Assembly (NCBI GenBank): GCA_000507305.1
Contig: DF239943.1
Span: 69,706 to 133,705, forward strand
DNA: 64,000 nt
Direction of reading: 5' to 3'
Source: Breviolum minutum Mf 1.05b.01
Taxonomy: Eukaryota > Sar > Dinophyceae > Suessiales > Symbiodiniaceae
Below are positions 39,098 to 49,406 of the stretch, piece after piece. Numbering within the stretch: position 1 is the stretch's first letter; each line of letters begins with the position of its first letter. Made by a program: the position numbers and the translations under genes. The notes beneath the pieces are model-generated. The model made no database searches. It was not told the origin of the DNA and saw nothing but the letters and a program-made list of their open reading frames with translations.

Positions 39098-39415
39098 TTC
39101 ATACATCATCCCAACATGTTTCAGTTTCGTATCCATGGACCTCATCATTTTCAACACCGAACCGAGGTTGCGACCTGCGGAGTATAGTAGGCGAAGGGGG
39201 GGAGTTTGATGAAATCCATCCATGGTTGGTTTGAGCATGGATCCCTTTTGAGGGGAGGATGTTGTTTTCCATTTAGGGCTGAAGATGAAAAAAAATAGAC
39301 AACACAAAAACATCAGAAATCCCAACATTGGGGAGGAGTTGTTTTTTGTTGCGTTGCTTTTTGGATCCTTTTTTGAGTCGGCCGGAAGATGTTTTTTGTG
39401 GTAAAAAAAAACTAG

Positions 39416-39515
39416 GTGGTGGCAACTCAACTATTTTTTTTCACCCCTATTTGGGGAAGATGAATCCATTTTGACAAGCATATTTTTCAGATGGGTTGGT
39501 TCAACCACCAACTAG
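39416..39515 (+). mobile_element. Family C introner-like element
   Basis: GTGGTGGCAACTCAACTA to CAACCACCAACTAG. AAAAC occurs on both sides, with GT and AG at the ends. Confidence 0.8.
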
Positions 39516-40385
39516 AAAACATCGATTTATGATTTTTCGATGTTTTGTTTCGTTAGATTCAGGGAGACTTAATTTGTGAAGAATCGAGCTGGGGATGAGG
39601 GGTATGGGTTTTCCGATCAATCAAGCGACCGGTTGGATCCTCAGAATCATGCATGACGGTCATTTGTAGACACTGTAGATTCGTGGTTTTGGCAAACCAG
39701 AAATAAGAATATAAAAGCAATGATGTTTTTTTTTCCATATCTTGGGGTGTTTTTTTTTTCCAAGCATGATGTTATGAAGATTTTTTTTTTACTGGTTGTA
39801 ACGATTGCAATATGTTCATTTCATATATTGTTGATTTGATTCTTGACTGCTCGAGGTCAAGGGTTGAAACATGTGAAGTTTTTTCTCAGCTCAGAGGTTG
39901 TGATGTCTCGAATGTGATTTGTTTAATCCATTTTGAAATTTCTGGTGTTAGTGCTATTGGGCTATTTGGGGGAATATGAGAAAAGACCCAACTGACAAGT
40001 AATCCTATTGAAGGATGTGCTAGCACTGACAGAGTACACCCATCAAGTATCTGAAGACAGTAGCAAATCGCAATTCGCGGACTACAGGAAGTGTCCTCGC
40101 TCGGACCTAGCAAGTGCTATTGGTTCAGCCACACATCCAGTCACAAATCACTACACTACACCATCCTTCTTTGTTAGATATCATAGGAATCTATGGGTAC
40201 CCATCTCTCCCAATGCCACACCCTTCTCAGGAAATAATCCTTTCGTAATCATCATCAACCCATCATATAAGGGATGAATTCACCACCCATCATCCTCCAA
40301 AAAAAAAACAGGAAAACCCCATAACCTGTAGGTAACCTGAGGTGATGGAAAGGTAAGGTCGTCCCATGAAATCCCATGAATTCAG

Positions 40386-40489
40386 GAGCCTGGATAGCTT
40401 TTGGACACGCTATGAGATGACTCCAGAAAAGTTGAGGGAGACTTCCACAAGAGGTTTCAGTCCTTTGATGCTCGCCACTTGGACGAAAG
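40386..40489 (+). CDS. Candidate ankyrin-repeat exon
   Basis: Acceptor TGAATTCAG and donor GACGAAAG|GTGACT. The frame reads SLDSFWTRYEMTPEKLRETS then TRGFSPLMLATWTK, the second half matching the first part of an ankyrin repeat (G-x-[ST]-P-L-x-x-A). It ends in phase 1, as do the other ankyrin exons downstream. Probably a scaffold or protein-interaction domain; the whole gene is not visible as one unit. Confidence 0.55.
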
Positions 40490-40620
40490 GTGACTTTGAA
40501 GCCGGCTTTTTTTTGGGTGCCCTGCTTTTTTGCGAAGAAACAAACTGTTGGATTTGGGAGAACAGAGATACTGTAGGTTGATTGTTTAGGTTTTAGTGTT
40601 ACATAATGTTACATATATAT

Positions 40621-40740
40621 CTAGATGGTGGCAACTCAACTATTTTTTTAAAATCACCCCTATTCTTTGGGGAAGATGTTTCACCCATTTTGACGTTCGC
40701 ATATTTTTCAAGCCGGGGTTGGTGAAAAACCACCAGCCGG
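40621..40740 (+). mobile_element. Family C element, degenerate ends
   Basis: CTAGATGGTGGCAACTCAAC at the left, GAAAAACCACCAGCCGG at the right. The GT has become AT and the AG has become GG, so this copy has lost the splice dinucleotides. Confidence 0.7.
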
Positions 40741-40798
40741 TTGTTTGATGTTTGGCTGCATTTTCTTGAAAGGTTTTGGAAAACGACCGTGACGTCTT

Positions 40799-40898
40799 CG
40801 GACTCGTATCGATACCGAATCATCCGAATCATTCCATCGACTCCTGGAGGCCTGTATCGAGGCCAATTATTGCAAGGTTCAGCTCTTGCTGGAAGCAA
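40799..40898 (+). CDS. Candidate ankyrin-repeat exon
   Basis: The frame reads RTRIDTESSESFHRLLEACI then EANYCKVQLLLEAKA, the second-helix signature of an ankyrin repeat (V-x-L-L-L-E-A-K-A). There is no clear AG before the start. The 3' end GCCAG|GAAATT would need a GA donor. A second open plus frame across the same bases runs to a GT donor at 40944, so the frame is not certain. Confidence 0.45.
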
Positions 40899-41699
40899 AG
40901 GCCAGGAAATTTCATGGGGATATATAAACACCTGGAAGGCCAGGTAAAATGGAGATTCCAGGATTTTCTTTTTTTTCCTAATGGATGGAGATTCATTGGG
41001 AGTTGTTCATTGGGAGTTGTTCCGAATGGAACAGAAAGGGGGACGTTTTGAAGAAAACTAAAGAAACAACTAGGCAAAAACATACAAAAACTAAAAAATG
41101 TCAGAACATGTTGGAAAGAATGCATTTCACATGTCCCATAAGCCAATTTGTTTCTCCATATACCATCTCTGGAGGGTTCTGCTGCATGCAGGAGAAGCCT
41201 TGATAGTAAGTCAAAAAAAGCGCACCTGGTTGCTTAGTAAGGGGACAATTGGCCCAAATGACCTTATTTTATATATTTGGGAGGTCGAGGAAATATGAGA
41301 TTCAAGCGGAGTGAGTATATAGTTGATATTTTCATTGCTACGTTTATTTAGCGGACATGCATCCCAATGTCACGTTTGTTGTCCAACACCGCCGCGTGTT
41401 CCACATGTTCAGGCATGTGTCAATGAACTTCGACAGACGGTGCCCACGGTGGGAAGGATTCTAGTGCCATGAGCAGTGTCAAAAAAGGAGGCGATTGATT
41501 GATATAAAATTGTCATAGAATATTGAGGACACATGTTACAAAGATCATTTTTGGAGCAACGCATGTATAAAATTTGCATATTTGCAAAGGACATTATGTC
41601 AAACCAGAATCTACGTGTTTCCATGCGCTACGATTTACTCCATGTATGAGTGCGAAGATCTACTTCACCGTAAAACATCAGATGCACAGCAAAGTAGGC

Positions 41700-41778
41700 C
41701 GAATCCCAAGAAAAAACTAGTCTTCCAACTTCCAACCATCCATTTTCAGGTGCGAGCTGTTAGTTTCAGGGATGGTAA
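41700..41778. mobile_element. Family A MITE, right half
   Basis: CCAACCATCCATTTTCAGGT, then GCGAGCTGTTAGTTTCAGGG and ATGGTA. The left half is missing. Confidence 0.5.
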
Positions 41779-41800
41779 TCCCTTAAAAAGATGCCTATAG

Positions 41801-41913
41801 GTGGTGGTAGTTTCAAAGATTTTTTATTTTTCACCCCGAACCCTGGGGGAAATGGACGAAATTTGACTTGCGCATATTTTTCAAGCCGGGGTTGGTGAAT
41901 AATCACCAGCCAG
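41801..41913 (+). mobile_element. Family C introner-like element
   Basis: GTGGTGGTAGTTTCAAAG to ATAATCACCAGCCAG, with GT and AG at the ends. ATGC is found on both sides. It lies just upstream of the ankyrin exon at 41942. Confidence 0.75.
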
Positions 41914-41941
41914 ATGCGATCTTCGTCAATGTGGATGTTAG

Positions 41942-42104
41942 TCCCTTTCCCAACGGATCACCACCTTCACCTCGGAACGCTGCCGCCAGAATCTGGGACT
42001 CACCAGTGCCCTGGGTGTGGCAACCATGGCGTCACCGGCGGTAGTGCGATGTTTGTTAGAGGCTAAGGCCAGTGTAGAGGCGCGTAAAGGGATGGAAACA
42101 CCAG
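41942..42104 (+). CDS. Ankyrin-repeat exon
   Basis: One of the clearest host exons. The reading includes RITTFTSERCRQNLGLTSAL, GVATMASPAVVRCLLEAKAS and VEARKGMETP. This follows the ankyrin pattern G-x-T-[AP]-L-x-x-A...VV-x-x-LLEAKA-x-VEA. Acceptor GATGTTAG (41939-41941 would be an in-frame TAG if not removed), donor ACACCAG|GTGAGT, phase 1. The next exon at 42329 starts with two bases that complete the codon. Confidence 0.7.
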
Positions 42105-42328
42105 GTGAGTCAAACAGACGAAATGATTTGAAGGTATAGAATATACTAAACCATATATTGCTGCAATTGGATGATACGTATATGATATGATTACACATTT
42201 TTATTGGACATAATAAATTAAACATTTCTCACTTATACATTGGATGCGTAGTGATTTTTTAAATGAAGCTTCATGATTCATACAGGAGTTCTGCCATTTC
42301 CAGCCAGCAATTTTTTTCAGCCAGGTAG

Positions 42329-42395
42329 GAAATCCCATGAACTTTGCCGTGCAGTTCTCCAACCTGGACGGGAAGCCGTTACAATGTGTCACTGA
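42329..42395 (+). CDS. Ankyrin-repeat exon
   Basis: Acceptor CCAGGTAG. It starts with GA, which joins the single G left by 41942-42104 to give Gly, then NPMNFAVQFSNLDGKPLQCV. The P-M-N-F-A-V part fits the first helix of an ankyrin repeat. The donor lies among repeated GAAAGTCACT units before TGA. Its first bases (x-GA-x-CCC-ATG-AA) parallel the exon at 43521. Confidence 0.6.
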
Positions 42396-42667
42396 AAGTC
42401 ACTGAAAGTCACAAAGTGAGTTATTGGAAAATACCTTCCGCATGATTTTTGTGGAGCCACTCCACAAGCAAAAACTCATAAACTTGTTTGGTTGGTTTTT
42501 TGAGATGTGGGCCAGCATCATAAACACTTGGATTTGTTTTTTTCTTTGGGGAGATATCGAACACACAATTTTTTGAATACAAGATTTCAGGTAGATATCA
42601 GTTTCAAAGGGGGATTGATTTTACTTGTAGAGGTCACGTCAACTTCACCTGCATCTTTGGTTTTCAG

Positions 42668-42742
42668 GAGACCCTGGCTTTATTGCCATCCTCACAATGC
42701 TACAAGACAAATCCCGAAGGCGGTGGACACGCGGTCGTTGGG
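42668..42742 (+). CDS. Candidate exon
   Basis: Acceptor GTTTTCAG. In phase 1 it reads GDPGFIAILTMLQDKSRRRW. A second frame (ETLALLPSSQCYKTNPEGGG) is also open, so the choice rests on phase agreement with neighbours. The 3' limit is approximate. Confidence 0.35.
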
Positions 42743-43298
42743 TTTGTATCAAGGACAATCCCACTCCATGTCGGCAGGAATTTTGACAGCAGATGACAGT
42801 TTTTCTGAATTCTCGTTTGTTCCAGAATGCATGTCCTTTCCTAAATGGTCGAATTAGATGATTTGGAGCTACTAGTTCTCTGAAATAATCCCTTTTGTGC
42901 TTTTGCTGCATTTGCTTCGTAATTTCTGCATTGTTTCAAATGGACTATAGACAATCATTTACATCTTCAAGCATGATGGGTGATGTCAAAATTCGTCGTA
43001 CTCCGTGCATTGTTCTACCAACCAGGGAGTACAGATTGCCTGTGGCCTATTTCTGTCTCTGTTGGTGTCATCAACCTCTGTACCTTCAGGTCTTGATAAA
43101 GATGATCTGTACAAGCCGAAGACATATAAGCAGGAACGTGAAGTCAAGCATGTTCTTTTCACCCATTTTTTCACGTGGCTTTGAATTGAAATTTCATGCC
43201 CACACTCTTGCTGCGTTGATTTGTGACATTCTTTGGGGGCAAATTCTAAAAACAAACCAGCCAAGGAAGCGCCCAGTGTTTTTTGTCAAAAGCAACAT

Positions 43299-43382
43299 CT
43301 ATATATATTTAATTATATTTACATATATACATATATATGTATATACATGTATATACATATATACATATATATATATGTAACT
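43299..43382. repeat. TA-rich simple repeat
   Basis: Alternating ATATATAC and TATACATATATA units, which produce spurious Tyr/Ile-rich frames. Confidence 0.85.
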
Positions 43383-43520
43383 ATGTACGTGTTTTTCAAT
43401 TTAACCATTTTTACAACACAATCTTCAGTTGCAAAAGCAAAATAAAGGACACTTTTAACATTCGATCCTTCAGGTTTCCATATGTTTTCCCACCTTGCAA
43501 AGGGTGTCTTGTTTTTTCAG

Positions 43521-43618
43521 GTGATGCACCCATGAATTTGGCGGTCCTGTCGCAGAACACCAGCATGCTGGATGTTTTGTACCTGGGCCCTGAAAATCCG
43601 CCTGTTCAACAGCGTTGA
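43521..43618 (+). CDS. Candidate ankyrin-type exon
   Basis: Acceptor TTTTTTCAG, then GT plus DAPMNLAVLSQNTSMLDVLY and LGPENPPVQQR to TGA. It starts in phase 1 with a P-M-N-[LF]-A-V core like the exon at 42329, as expected for duplicated repeat exons. Confidence 0.5.
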
Positions 43619-43829
43619 ATTCACCCCGAGGTTTACAAGTTAAGATTTCTGGACAAGATGTTAGCATCTACAAAGTGGAGCTACATCAAAACTATGGAAC
43701 ACCAATGCATAAAGTACCAAAGATTCAGGTAAAACAAATTTACCCTACCCAAAGGCCCCAAACTGATTGCTATAGATGGAGTTATCACGGGGAGCCTATA
43801 AATGGCCGAAAATACATCAATGGGTGAGG

Positions 43830-45160
43830 TGATTTCTCCCCTGTAAGTGGAGTTATTTCACCCCTACTTATAAGTGGTGATTAGGGGTTCACTTTGTAAT
43901 GGATTCGTTGAATTTTTGGCCTATCCAAAAAGAAACTCAAGTTGACCTTAGTGACAAAAAATGGTAGGTGAGGATGGTTTTGAAAGGAATCGTTTCGATG
44001 ATATACTTAGACTTATAGTTAAAGGATAGTTAAGGGGCATTACCCCGAAGTGAACTTTAGTCAGGTATAGGAGTTAGTATAACTTACCCACTTATGGGAC
44101 GTTCAAAGTGAATTTTCCCCTGCGAGCATGCATGTGGGATGGGTTGAAATCAGCACTTGCAGTTCCCCGATGTTTTTAGAACTTTCATCGAACTACAACC
44201 ATCTCACCTGATATCGTTTCTGATACTGAATGGGCGAAAACTATCAAACCAGAGTGTTTCTAGAGTAACTTGCATCAAATATCATTGAGTTATGATACAT
44301 CCATGAGTTGTAGCGTATGCAGTATGTGCATGCATTTGCCAAGGACCATGCCATCACTAGCCGCAACATGCAGTAACATACATCGTTTTTCCTCTAAATT
44401 CAACTTGAGATAAAACTGGGTTTTCATCGATGAACATGGGATGTTTAAAAATATACGATAGATTGAGCTGGAGCTTGTGGCTTATATAACTTACATGATA
44501 ATATGTATATGATCATGTACTGTATATATAGCATTGAAATGAATTTTTGTGATATATCTTCACATTTGACACATTTTCAAAGAATCCTACTGTTTTGTGC
44601 GAAAAACCTCCAAAGCTTCAATTCCGCAAATTGCTGATGCAGCTCCCCGGGGCTGCAGGAAAAACCATGGGGCTGCCAAATGCCTATTTGGTGAAGGGAT
44701 TTCGTTTCCAAGAAAAATAGTGTTCAAGTTCTATCTTAATCTAGGGTGTATTTATGATTAGATGATATTCAGTTTTTAAATTAACTAGGTAACTAGCATA
44801 GTAATCTTAATAGTAGGTGGTTCGCCATGATTTGCAATGATTTCAAGCATTGGTGCTACCTGCTACTCGTGCTTGCTCGTGTTGCAATCGGAAGATCTGT
44901 CACTTCCACGTATCCAGGTGGTATTTTTTTTTGTCGAAGTACAACATCACCCCGACAATGAAATGGCTACATAAGGCCCATCCTTTTAGCCCATACAACT
45001 GGTACTGAGGGCTTGTGTAGGTTGGTAAACTATAAATCATTGGACATGCATCAGTGGAAACTGGCCAACTGGGCTTAAATTACCTGTTCCCCTGCTTATA
45101 CAACCCTTTTTTCCCAAAAAACATGTGATGAGTGTGCATCGTCCCTCAAGGTAGGATCCT
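43830..45160. other. No gene seen
   Basis: Several short direct and inverted motifs (CCCCTACTTATAAGTG near 43862) but no family member and no coding frame with splice support. Confidence 0.4.
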
Positions 45161-45161
45161 G

Positions 45162-45300
45162 TAGGTTTTCCCACGTGCTGAGGTTACAATTGGGTGCCAA
45201 TCCTACACAAGTCGCTTCCAATACGAAGTTTCTTGCAGTTCAAAATCACGTCGTTCGGTTGTTAGTTCGGAGGAATTCCTCGAACTGTCAATGCTGTCAA
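45162..45300 (+). CDS. Ankyrin-repeat exon
   Basis: Acceptor ATCCTGTAG, then FSHVLRLQLGANPTQVASNT and KFLAVQNHVVRLLVRRNSSN. LQLGANPTQ and VQNHVVRLLV fit the end of one ankyrin repeat and the helix of the next. Internal AGs (GTGCTGAG, TTGCAG) give alternative starts. The donor is not fixed. Confidence 0.55.
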
Positions 45301-45898
45301 TGGGGGAAAGCGAGGTTCGGGTTTTGGTGTTTTTTTTGTACGTATAGTTTGATAATTCACACCTCATGTATTGGTTATACATATAGATCCTTGTCGTATG
45401 TGCTGTTGCTACATATATTCGCAGAGACTTTTACAATGATTTTCAGTTAATGACATTTTAAATCTACTTCTGCAATCTAGGTCTTGGTAATCTGGTGTTT
45501 TGCCCCCCAAAATCAATCATATGACTCTAATAGAGCGGTTCAGGTACAAAAGAAAACTAATGCATTGAACCCTTATAGTGCAAGTACAACAAATTTTCTC
45601 GATGGACACCACATGCCGAAGACTTGAGAAATTGTGATCCGTTCGTGGTTCACTGAAGGGGATCCTCCTGAATTCTGACAGATGGTCCATGAACTCATTG
45701 TGCTATTTGTTGTACCTCAGGACCGAACTGCCATGAACAATTTGATCCTTGGTTGTTTACATGAAAAAGGCAGAACATCACATACACAACACTTCAACAA
45801 ATATAGAGTTGTAATATACCACCTGCACCTAGTACTGTATTTTCATTCAGAAACTGTAGAGCCACAATGTTCTTTCCCTTGTTTTTCAAGGATTTAAT

Positions 45899-46073
45899 TC
45901 ATACATGTCCGTCCAAGATATCATTCAACGCTTCCTGCAGTTCCTCCCAGTTTCCAGTGGCTTCGAGGTTTATAGCCCCCTTGCCTTTGCCGAAAGCCTC
46001 GCGTGCGTCGAAGATCAGCATTAGGACTGCAGAATCGAGAGAGGTGTTGAAGCTGAAGGAGATCATTTGTAAA
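45899..46073 (-). CDS. Terminal exon of a minus-strand gene
   Basis: Preceded on the minus strand by a family C element that ends CACCTAG at 46074. The reading continues LQMISFSFNTSLDSAVLMLI, FDAREAFGKGKGAINLEATG, NWEELQEALNDILDGHV and stops at TGA (45899-45901). Joined to 46172-46290 by removing exactly 98 bp, the frame stays open. A Cys-rich segment followed by a beta-rich segment suggests a zinc-ribbon/OB-fold end such as in RPA-type proteins, but this is only a resemblance. Confidence 0.7.
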
Positions 46074-46171
46074 CTAGGTGGTGGTTTCACATATTTTGTA
46101 TTTTCACCCCTATTTTGGGAAATGATCCAATTTGACTGTATGATATTTTCAAATGGGTTGAAACCACCAAC
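46074..46171 (-). mobile_element. Family C introner acting as an intron (minus strand)
   Basis: On the minus strand the element runs GTTGGTGGTTTCAACCC to GAAACCACCACCTAG, so it is a complete GT-AG unit of 98 bp lying precisely between two in-frame coding segments. Removing it joins TAC TG to T TTA CAA (Tyr-Cys-Leu-Gln) with no frame break. GTAAA is repeated at the flanks. The inverted ends let it offer GT and AG in either orientation. Confidence 0.75.
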
Positions 46172-46290
46172 CAGTAAAGGTTTATGTTGAAAGCAACGTG
46201 CCATGTACATTTTGAACATTTGGAGCAGCCATTCTTGGCTCCGAGAGTTTTGGGGATTTGAGCCACAACAGCAAATGAAATTGTATGATT
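46172..46290 (-). CDS. Penultimate exon of a minus-strand gene, Cys-rich
   Basis: Minus-strand reading NHTISFAVVAQIPKTLGAKN, GCSKCSKCTWHVAFNINLY, phase 2 at its 3' end. Three Cys in C-x2-C-x2-C, plus the Cys created at the splice join, could bind zinc. The acceptor is taken as TTCAAG. The exon further upstream was not linked with certainty. Confidence 0.6.
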
Positions 46291-46498
46291 CTTGAATTGG
46301 AGCTGGTTAACAGATTACTGGTAGTTCAGAAAGCCAAAATATCCCCACAAACTCATTCCTTACTTCTAGAGCTGCTAGAACCGCGGAGGATTGCAAGAAG
46401 CCCAACATACCCCAAACCTCATTTGATCCTTTATTTTCAATAACAATATAGAATTACTCTAAAGAAAAGTTCCATTCTTCTTTTGCCAATTTTTCCAC

Positions 46499-46690
46499 AG
46501 GTGGTTGTTGAGTTCAGCTTCATCCCAAACACAGGTTTTCGAACCGTTCCAGGAACTCCAAAATCGCGAGCATCCAACGGCGTTCTATTTTTTTGTCGGA
46601 TGACAGCTCACGCCAGAGCTCTCCACGTGAACGAAGGAGTTCTTGTCACATTCGGAGAAGACATGTTTTTGAAAGTATTTTTGAAAGTAT
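46499..46690. other. Possible exon, frame and strand undecided
   Basis: Plus, after TTTCCACAG: VVVEFSFIPNTGFRTVPGTP and KSRASNGVLFFCRMTAHARA. Two other plus frames and one minus frame are also open in part. No family. Confidence 0.3.
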
Positions 46691-46939
46691 CATTTGCATA
46701 TTATGTTCACAAAAGGAACTATGATACATTTTTTTTCAAATAATAACTGCTAAATTTACTACAACATTAAGCCACATATCTATATAGATATTGGGTTAAG
46801 ATTGTGGTTTTTATTTTTCGCGTTGATATCTTCGATGAATGAATGAATCCTTGGACCTCCAGGAACTCAAGAACCTCGCGAAGCAGTAGACAATCGACTT
46901 CCATGGGATCCATGAGCTACTAGTCATGAGTCGATCGTC

Positions 46940-47040
46940 ATACTGTTGATGGAACCGGTAAGTGAATATCCCATCATTTACGACGGGTTTCATACAAGTC
47001 AGCTGGTTGTTTGGGATTTCTGAACCATCAATTACAGTTG
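46940..47040. mobile_element. Family D element, well preserved
   Basis: CATACTGTTGATGGAACCGG at the left, GATTTCTGAACCATCAATTA and CAGT at the right, TATCCCATCATTTACGACGG inside. It is separated from the next family C copy by about 15 bases. Confidence 0.7.
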
Positions 47041-47054
47041 AAAGGTAGAACTGG

Positions 47055-47163
47055 GTGGTTGGCAACTCAAATATATTTTTTTATCTTCACCCTGCTATTT
47101 GGGGAAGATGAACCCATTTTGACTTTCGCATATTTTTTCAGATGGGATGAAACCACCAACCAG
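47055..47163 (+). mobile_element. Family C introner-like element
   Basis: GTGGTTGGCAACTCAAAT to GAAACCACCAACCAG, with GT and AG at the ends. Confidence 0.75.
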
Positions 47164-47659
47164 ATTTTTATTGGAACAAACAAGTATATAACAAACACAA
47201 ACTCTTGGGGGTTAGGTGAATAACACTTTGCCACAGGACGCCACAGCCTTCCAGAAACGATTTTGCATTATTTTGGATTGCTGCCTGGTAAATCAATAGT
47301 TCCCTTGATTTTGTTGATTATCAAAATTATAAGATATGATATAAAGCCTTGCCAAAACCAGAGGTCCTTATAAAGAACTCACAATTGTTGGATATCGTAG
47401 GATAACACTAAACAATATTAAACATGCAAGTCTTTGGATCTTTTTAGGCTATACAAGTACCCGAATTTTGGTCGCCCTTCCTTGCAGTTACTGAGACTTT
47501 GGATTGAGCCATTCAACGCCATCATTGGGCTGTAAAGATATGGGGACAGTTTGAACAACAAAAAACACCAACAAATCGAAACCTTTAGATTTCATCAATT
47601 TCATCCCTCCCAATTTTCCCAAGAAAACCAACCTCTTTTTTTACAACATTTTAATGCTG

Positions 47660-47900
47660 TAAAAAAAAACATCGGAAAGCATGATGAGATTCCCCGAAAG
47701 TCGAAGTCTCGAAGTCCAACCCTTGGGGTTTTTCGAGGTTCGGATGCCACGGATTCGCAGAACTTTTCGCGTTGGTTTGGTCGACCTCCAAGTCCAAGAG
47801 AAGAGCTCTCGGACGCTGAGACGGTGGACGAAAACGAGAAGGTCCGGGTTTGTGCTGATGGATTTACCTCGAAAAAAATTGGTTGGATTTTTTTTTCGAA
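47660..47900 (+). CDS. Candidate exon, Ser/Arg and acidic rich
   Basis: The frame (open from 47551) reads KSKSRSPTLGVFRGSDATDS, QNFSRWFGRPPSPREELSDA, ETVDENEKVRVCADGFTSKK. Phosphosite-like Ser-Pro motifs and an acidic run suggest a disordered regulatory segment. The minus frame is open too (Ser-rich), and neighbouring exons at 46.2 and 49.4 kb are on the minus strand, so the strand is not secure. Confidence 0.4.
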
Positions 47901-48124
47901 ATCCCCGAAATTCCTAACGGCTGGAGGGCCCCATTAAATGATATGTCAGATTTCTGTAGTGTATTTTTTCTTGGAGCTGCAAGTTGTTGAAAATCCACTG
48001 TAGTTGTTGGGTGTTCCTGAGATATTTCACAATCTCAACTATGCTTCTGTTTAGATTTTTTGTTGATCAACAGTAATTTCATCATACAACGATTTCACCA
48101 TCGGAACATTATTTCCTTCCCAAA

Positions 48125-48245
48125 AGGACGTGGTTCGGTCATCGTTGGTTCGTGGCCGCGTCACATCGTCACAGCCAGGAAGTTCAGGAAGACTCGCCTC
48201 CAATCGGTCCGATGCCCGAGTTGGATGGATTGTACATTGTTGGTA
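48125..48245. other. Possible exon, strand undecided
   Basis: Minus: TIHPTRASDRLEASLPELPG, CDDVTRPRTNDDRTTSFW. Plus: KDVVRSSLVRGRVTSSQPGS. A GC-richer patch between AT-rich flanks supports an exon in some frame. Minus would fit the minus-strand gene. Confidence 0.35.
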
Positions 48246-48347
48246 CCCATAGGATCCATTCATGTATGGTATATTTACCTACATTTACCATAAAAATCAA
48301 CCAAATGTAGCTAAATATACCATACATGGATCCAAGGGGGTATTGTA

Positions 48348-48450
48348 CACTCCCTGGAACTAACAGCAAGTTCGCCCCTGAAAATAGGGCTGGATGGATG
48401 GTCCAACATGTTCATCCATTTTCGCCCGCGAATTGTTAGTTTCAGGGTGT
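48348..48450. mobile_element. Family A MITE
   Basis: CACTCCCTGGAACTAACAGC at the left, CGAATTGTTAGTTTCAGGGT at the right, inner TTCGCCCCTGAAAATAGGG. A TA precedes the left end; the right flank is diverged. Confidence 0.65.
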
Positions 48451-48827
48451 CTTCTCGGATCAATCTTTTTCAGGACAACATGGACACCATTTTCCCCCCC
48501 TTTGATTTCCTGATGATAAGATAGAAACTATAGAGATCAGTCAATTCCATACAATTCCAGGGGGTGATTATTTGCAAATGAGCGCCAAAAAGGCAATTGG
48601 CCTTTTGAAACGTCAAAGTGAATTAGCACGATTCATGTACTTCCGTAAGGTTATCAGGTCATCAACAGTTTTATTTGTTCTTTTTGCATGTCTTTCAGTT
48701 TGATTTAGAGACTGTGGCTAGCTACTTGTATTTGCAATGTATCTGGTTCTAGAATCAAAGAAAATCAAAGATGGAAGCATATAGGCAGTACACAACACAT
48801 CCAAAAATGAACATATTTAACGATATT

Positions 48828-48955
48828 TAACTTCTTCCTCCCCTTTTTGGCCTTCAGAATTCGTTGTCCCAGTTGTCCCACCAAAGGTGTGCGCTTCCAT
48901 GAGGAGTGAGTTGCCAGTTGTGTCAGCGTGACGGTGATGCCATCTAGAATTGCAT
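48828..48955 (-). CDS. Candidate minus-strand exon
   Basis: Acceptor GTCTACAAG (minus), then AILDGITVTLTQLATHSSWK, RTPLVGQLGQRILKAKKGRK, ending in a Lys-rich stretch with possible donors (GAAG|TT.. is poor, ATC|GTTAAA better). Beta-strand then basic helix. It may belong with the exons at 46.2 and 49.4 kb. Confidence 0.45.
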
Positions 48956-49020
48956 CTTGTAGACAATATGTATATATGTATGATATATTATTTGCCTGCC
49001 TGACATATGTATACATATGT

Positions 49021-49079
49021 ATATAACTTATATATATATATATATTTATTATGAAATATGTATATATATATATATATCT
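49021..49079. repeat. TA-rich simple repeat
   Basis: Two TATATATATA tracts separated by a short spacer. Confidence 0.85.
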
Positions 49080-49281
49080 TGAAATTTACATATCTGAGAT
49101 TGAATTTGCATATATTTGTTGTTTGAAACTATTCCAGACATTCTACGACAGGATTCAACCGTGGACATCGAAGCTTGCTCCATGTGCAGCCATGGGAGAT
49201 GGTATGCCACTGGTTAATCTCTTCAACTTCCACAGAAATATCATGAAATGTCAAACCAGGATTAATGAACCCCTTTTCTAG

Positions 49282-49376
49282 GTGGTGGTTTCAAACATTT
49301 TTTATTTTCACCCATACCTGGGGAAGATTCCCATTTTGACTAATATGTTTCAGATGGGTTGAAACCACCAACTAAG
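49282..49376 (+). mobile_element. Family C introner-like element
   Basis: GTGGTGGTTTCAAACA to GAAACCACCAACTAAG. On the minus strand, excising GTTGG...CCTAG would join to a stop, so in that orientation it is not a productive single intron for the exon at 49407. Confidence 0.7.
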
Positions 49377-49406
49377 TAACTAGTTTTTGTTTCACTAGGA
49401 TCTTAC

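Larger units (their letters stand above)
38013..40385. other. Mostly repeats; no confident gene
   Basis: Two family B copies (38478, 38974), a family C copy (39416) and a dispersed piece near 38650-38760. A short frame after TTTCGCAG (about 38380, EQWLFYTALTQR) is a weak exon candidate. Confidence 0.4.

Noticed and set aside
43233..43618. Tyr/Ile-rich plus frames near 43.3 kb
   Set aside because: Produced by the ATATAC repeat at 43299-43382; only the part after 43521 has exon signals.
49282..49376. Family C at 49282 as the direct intron of the minus exon at 49407
   Set aside because: Joining across it on the minus strand creates a TAA; the GTAAG donor at 49406 is the better boundary.
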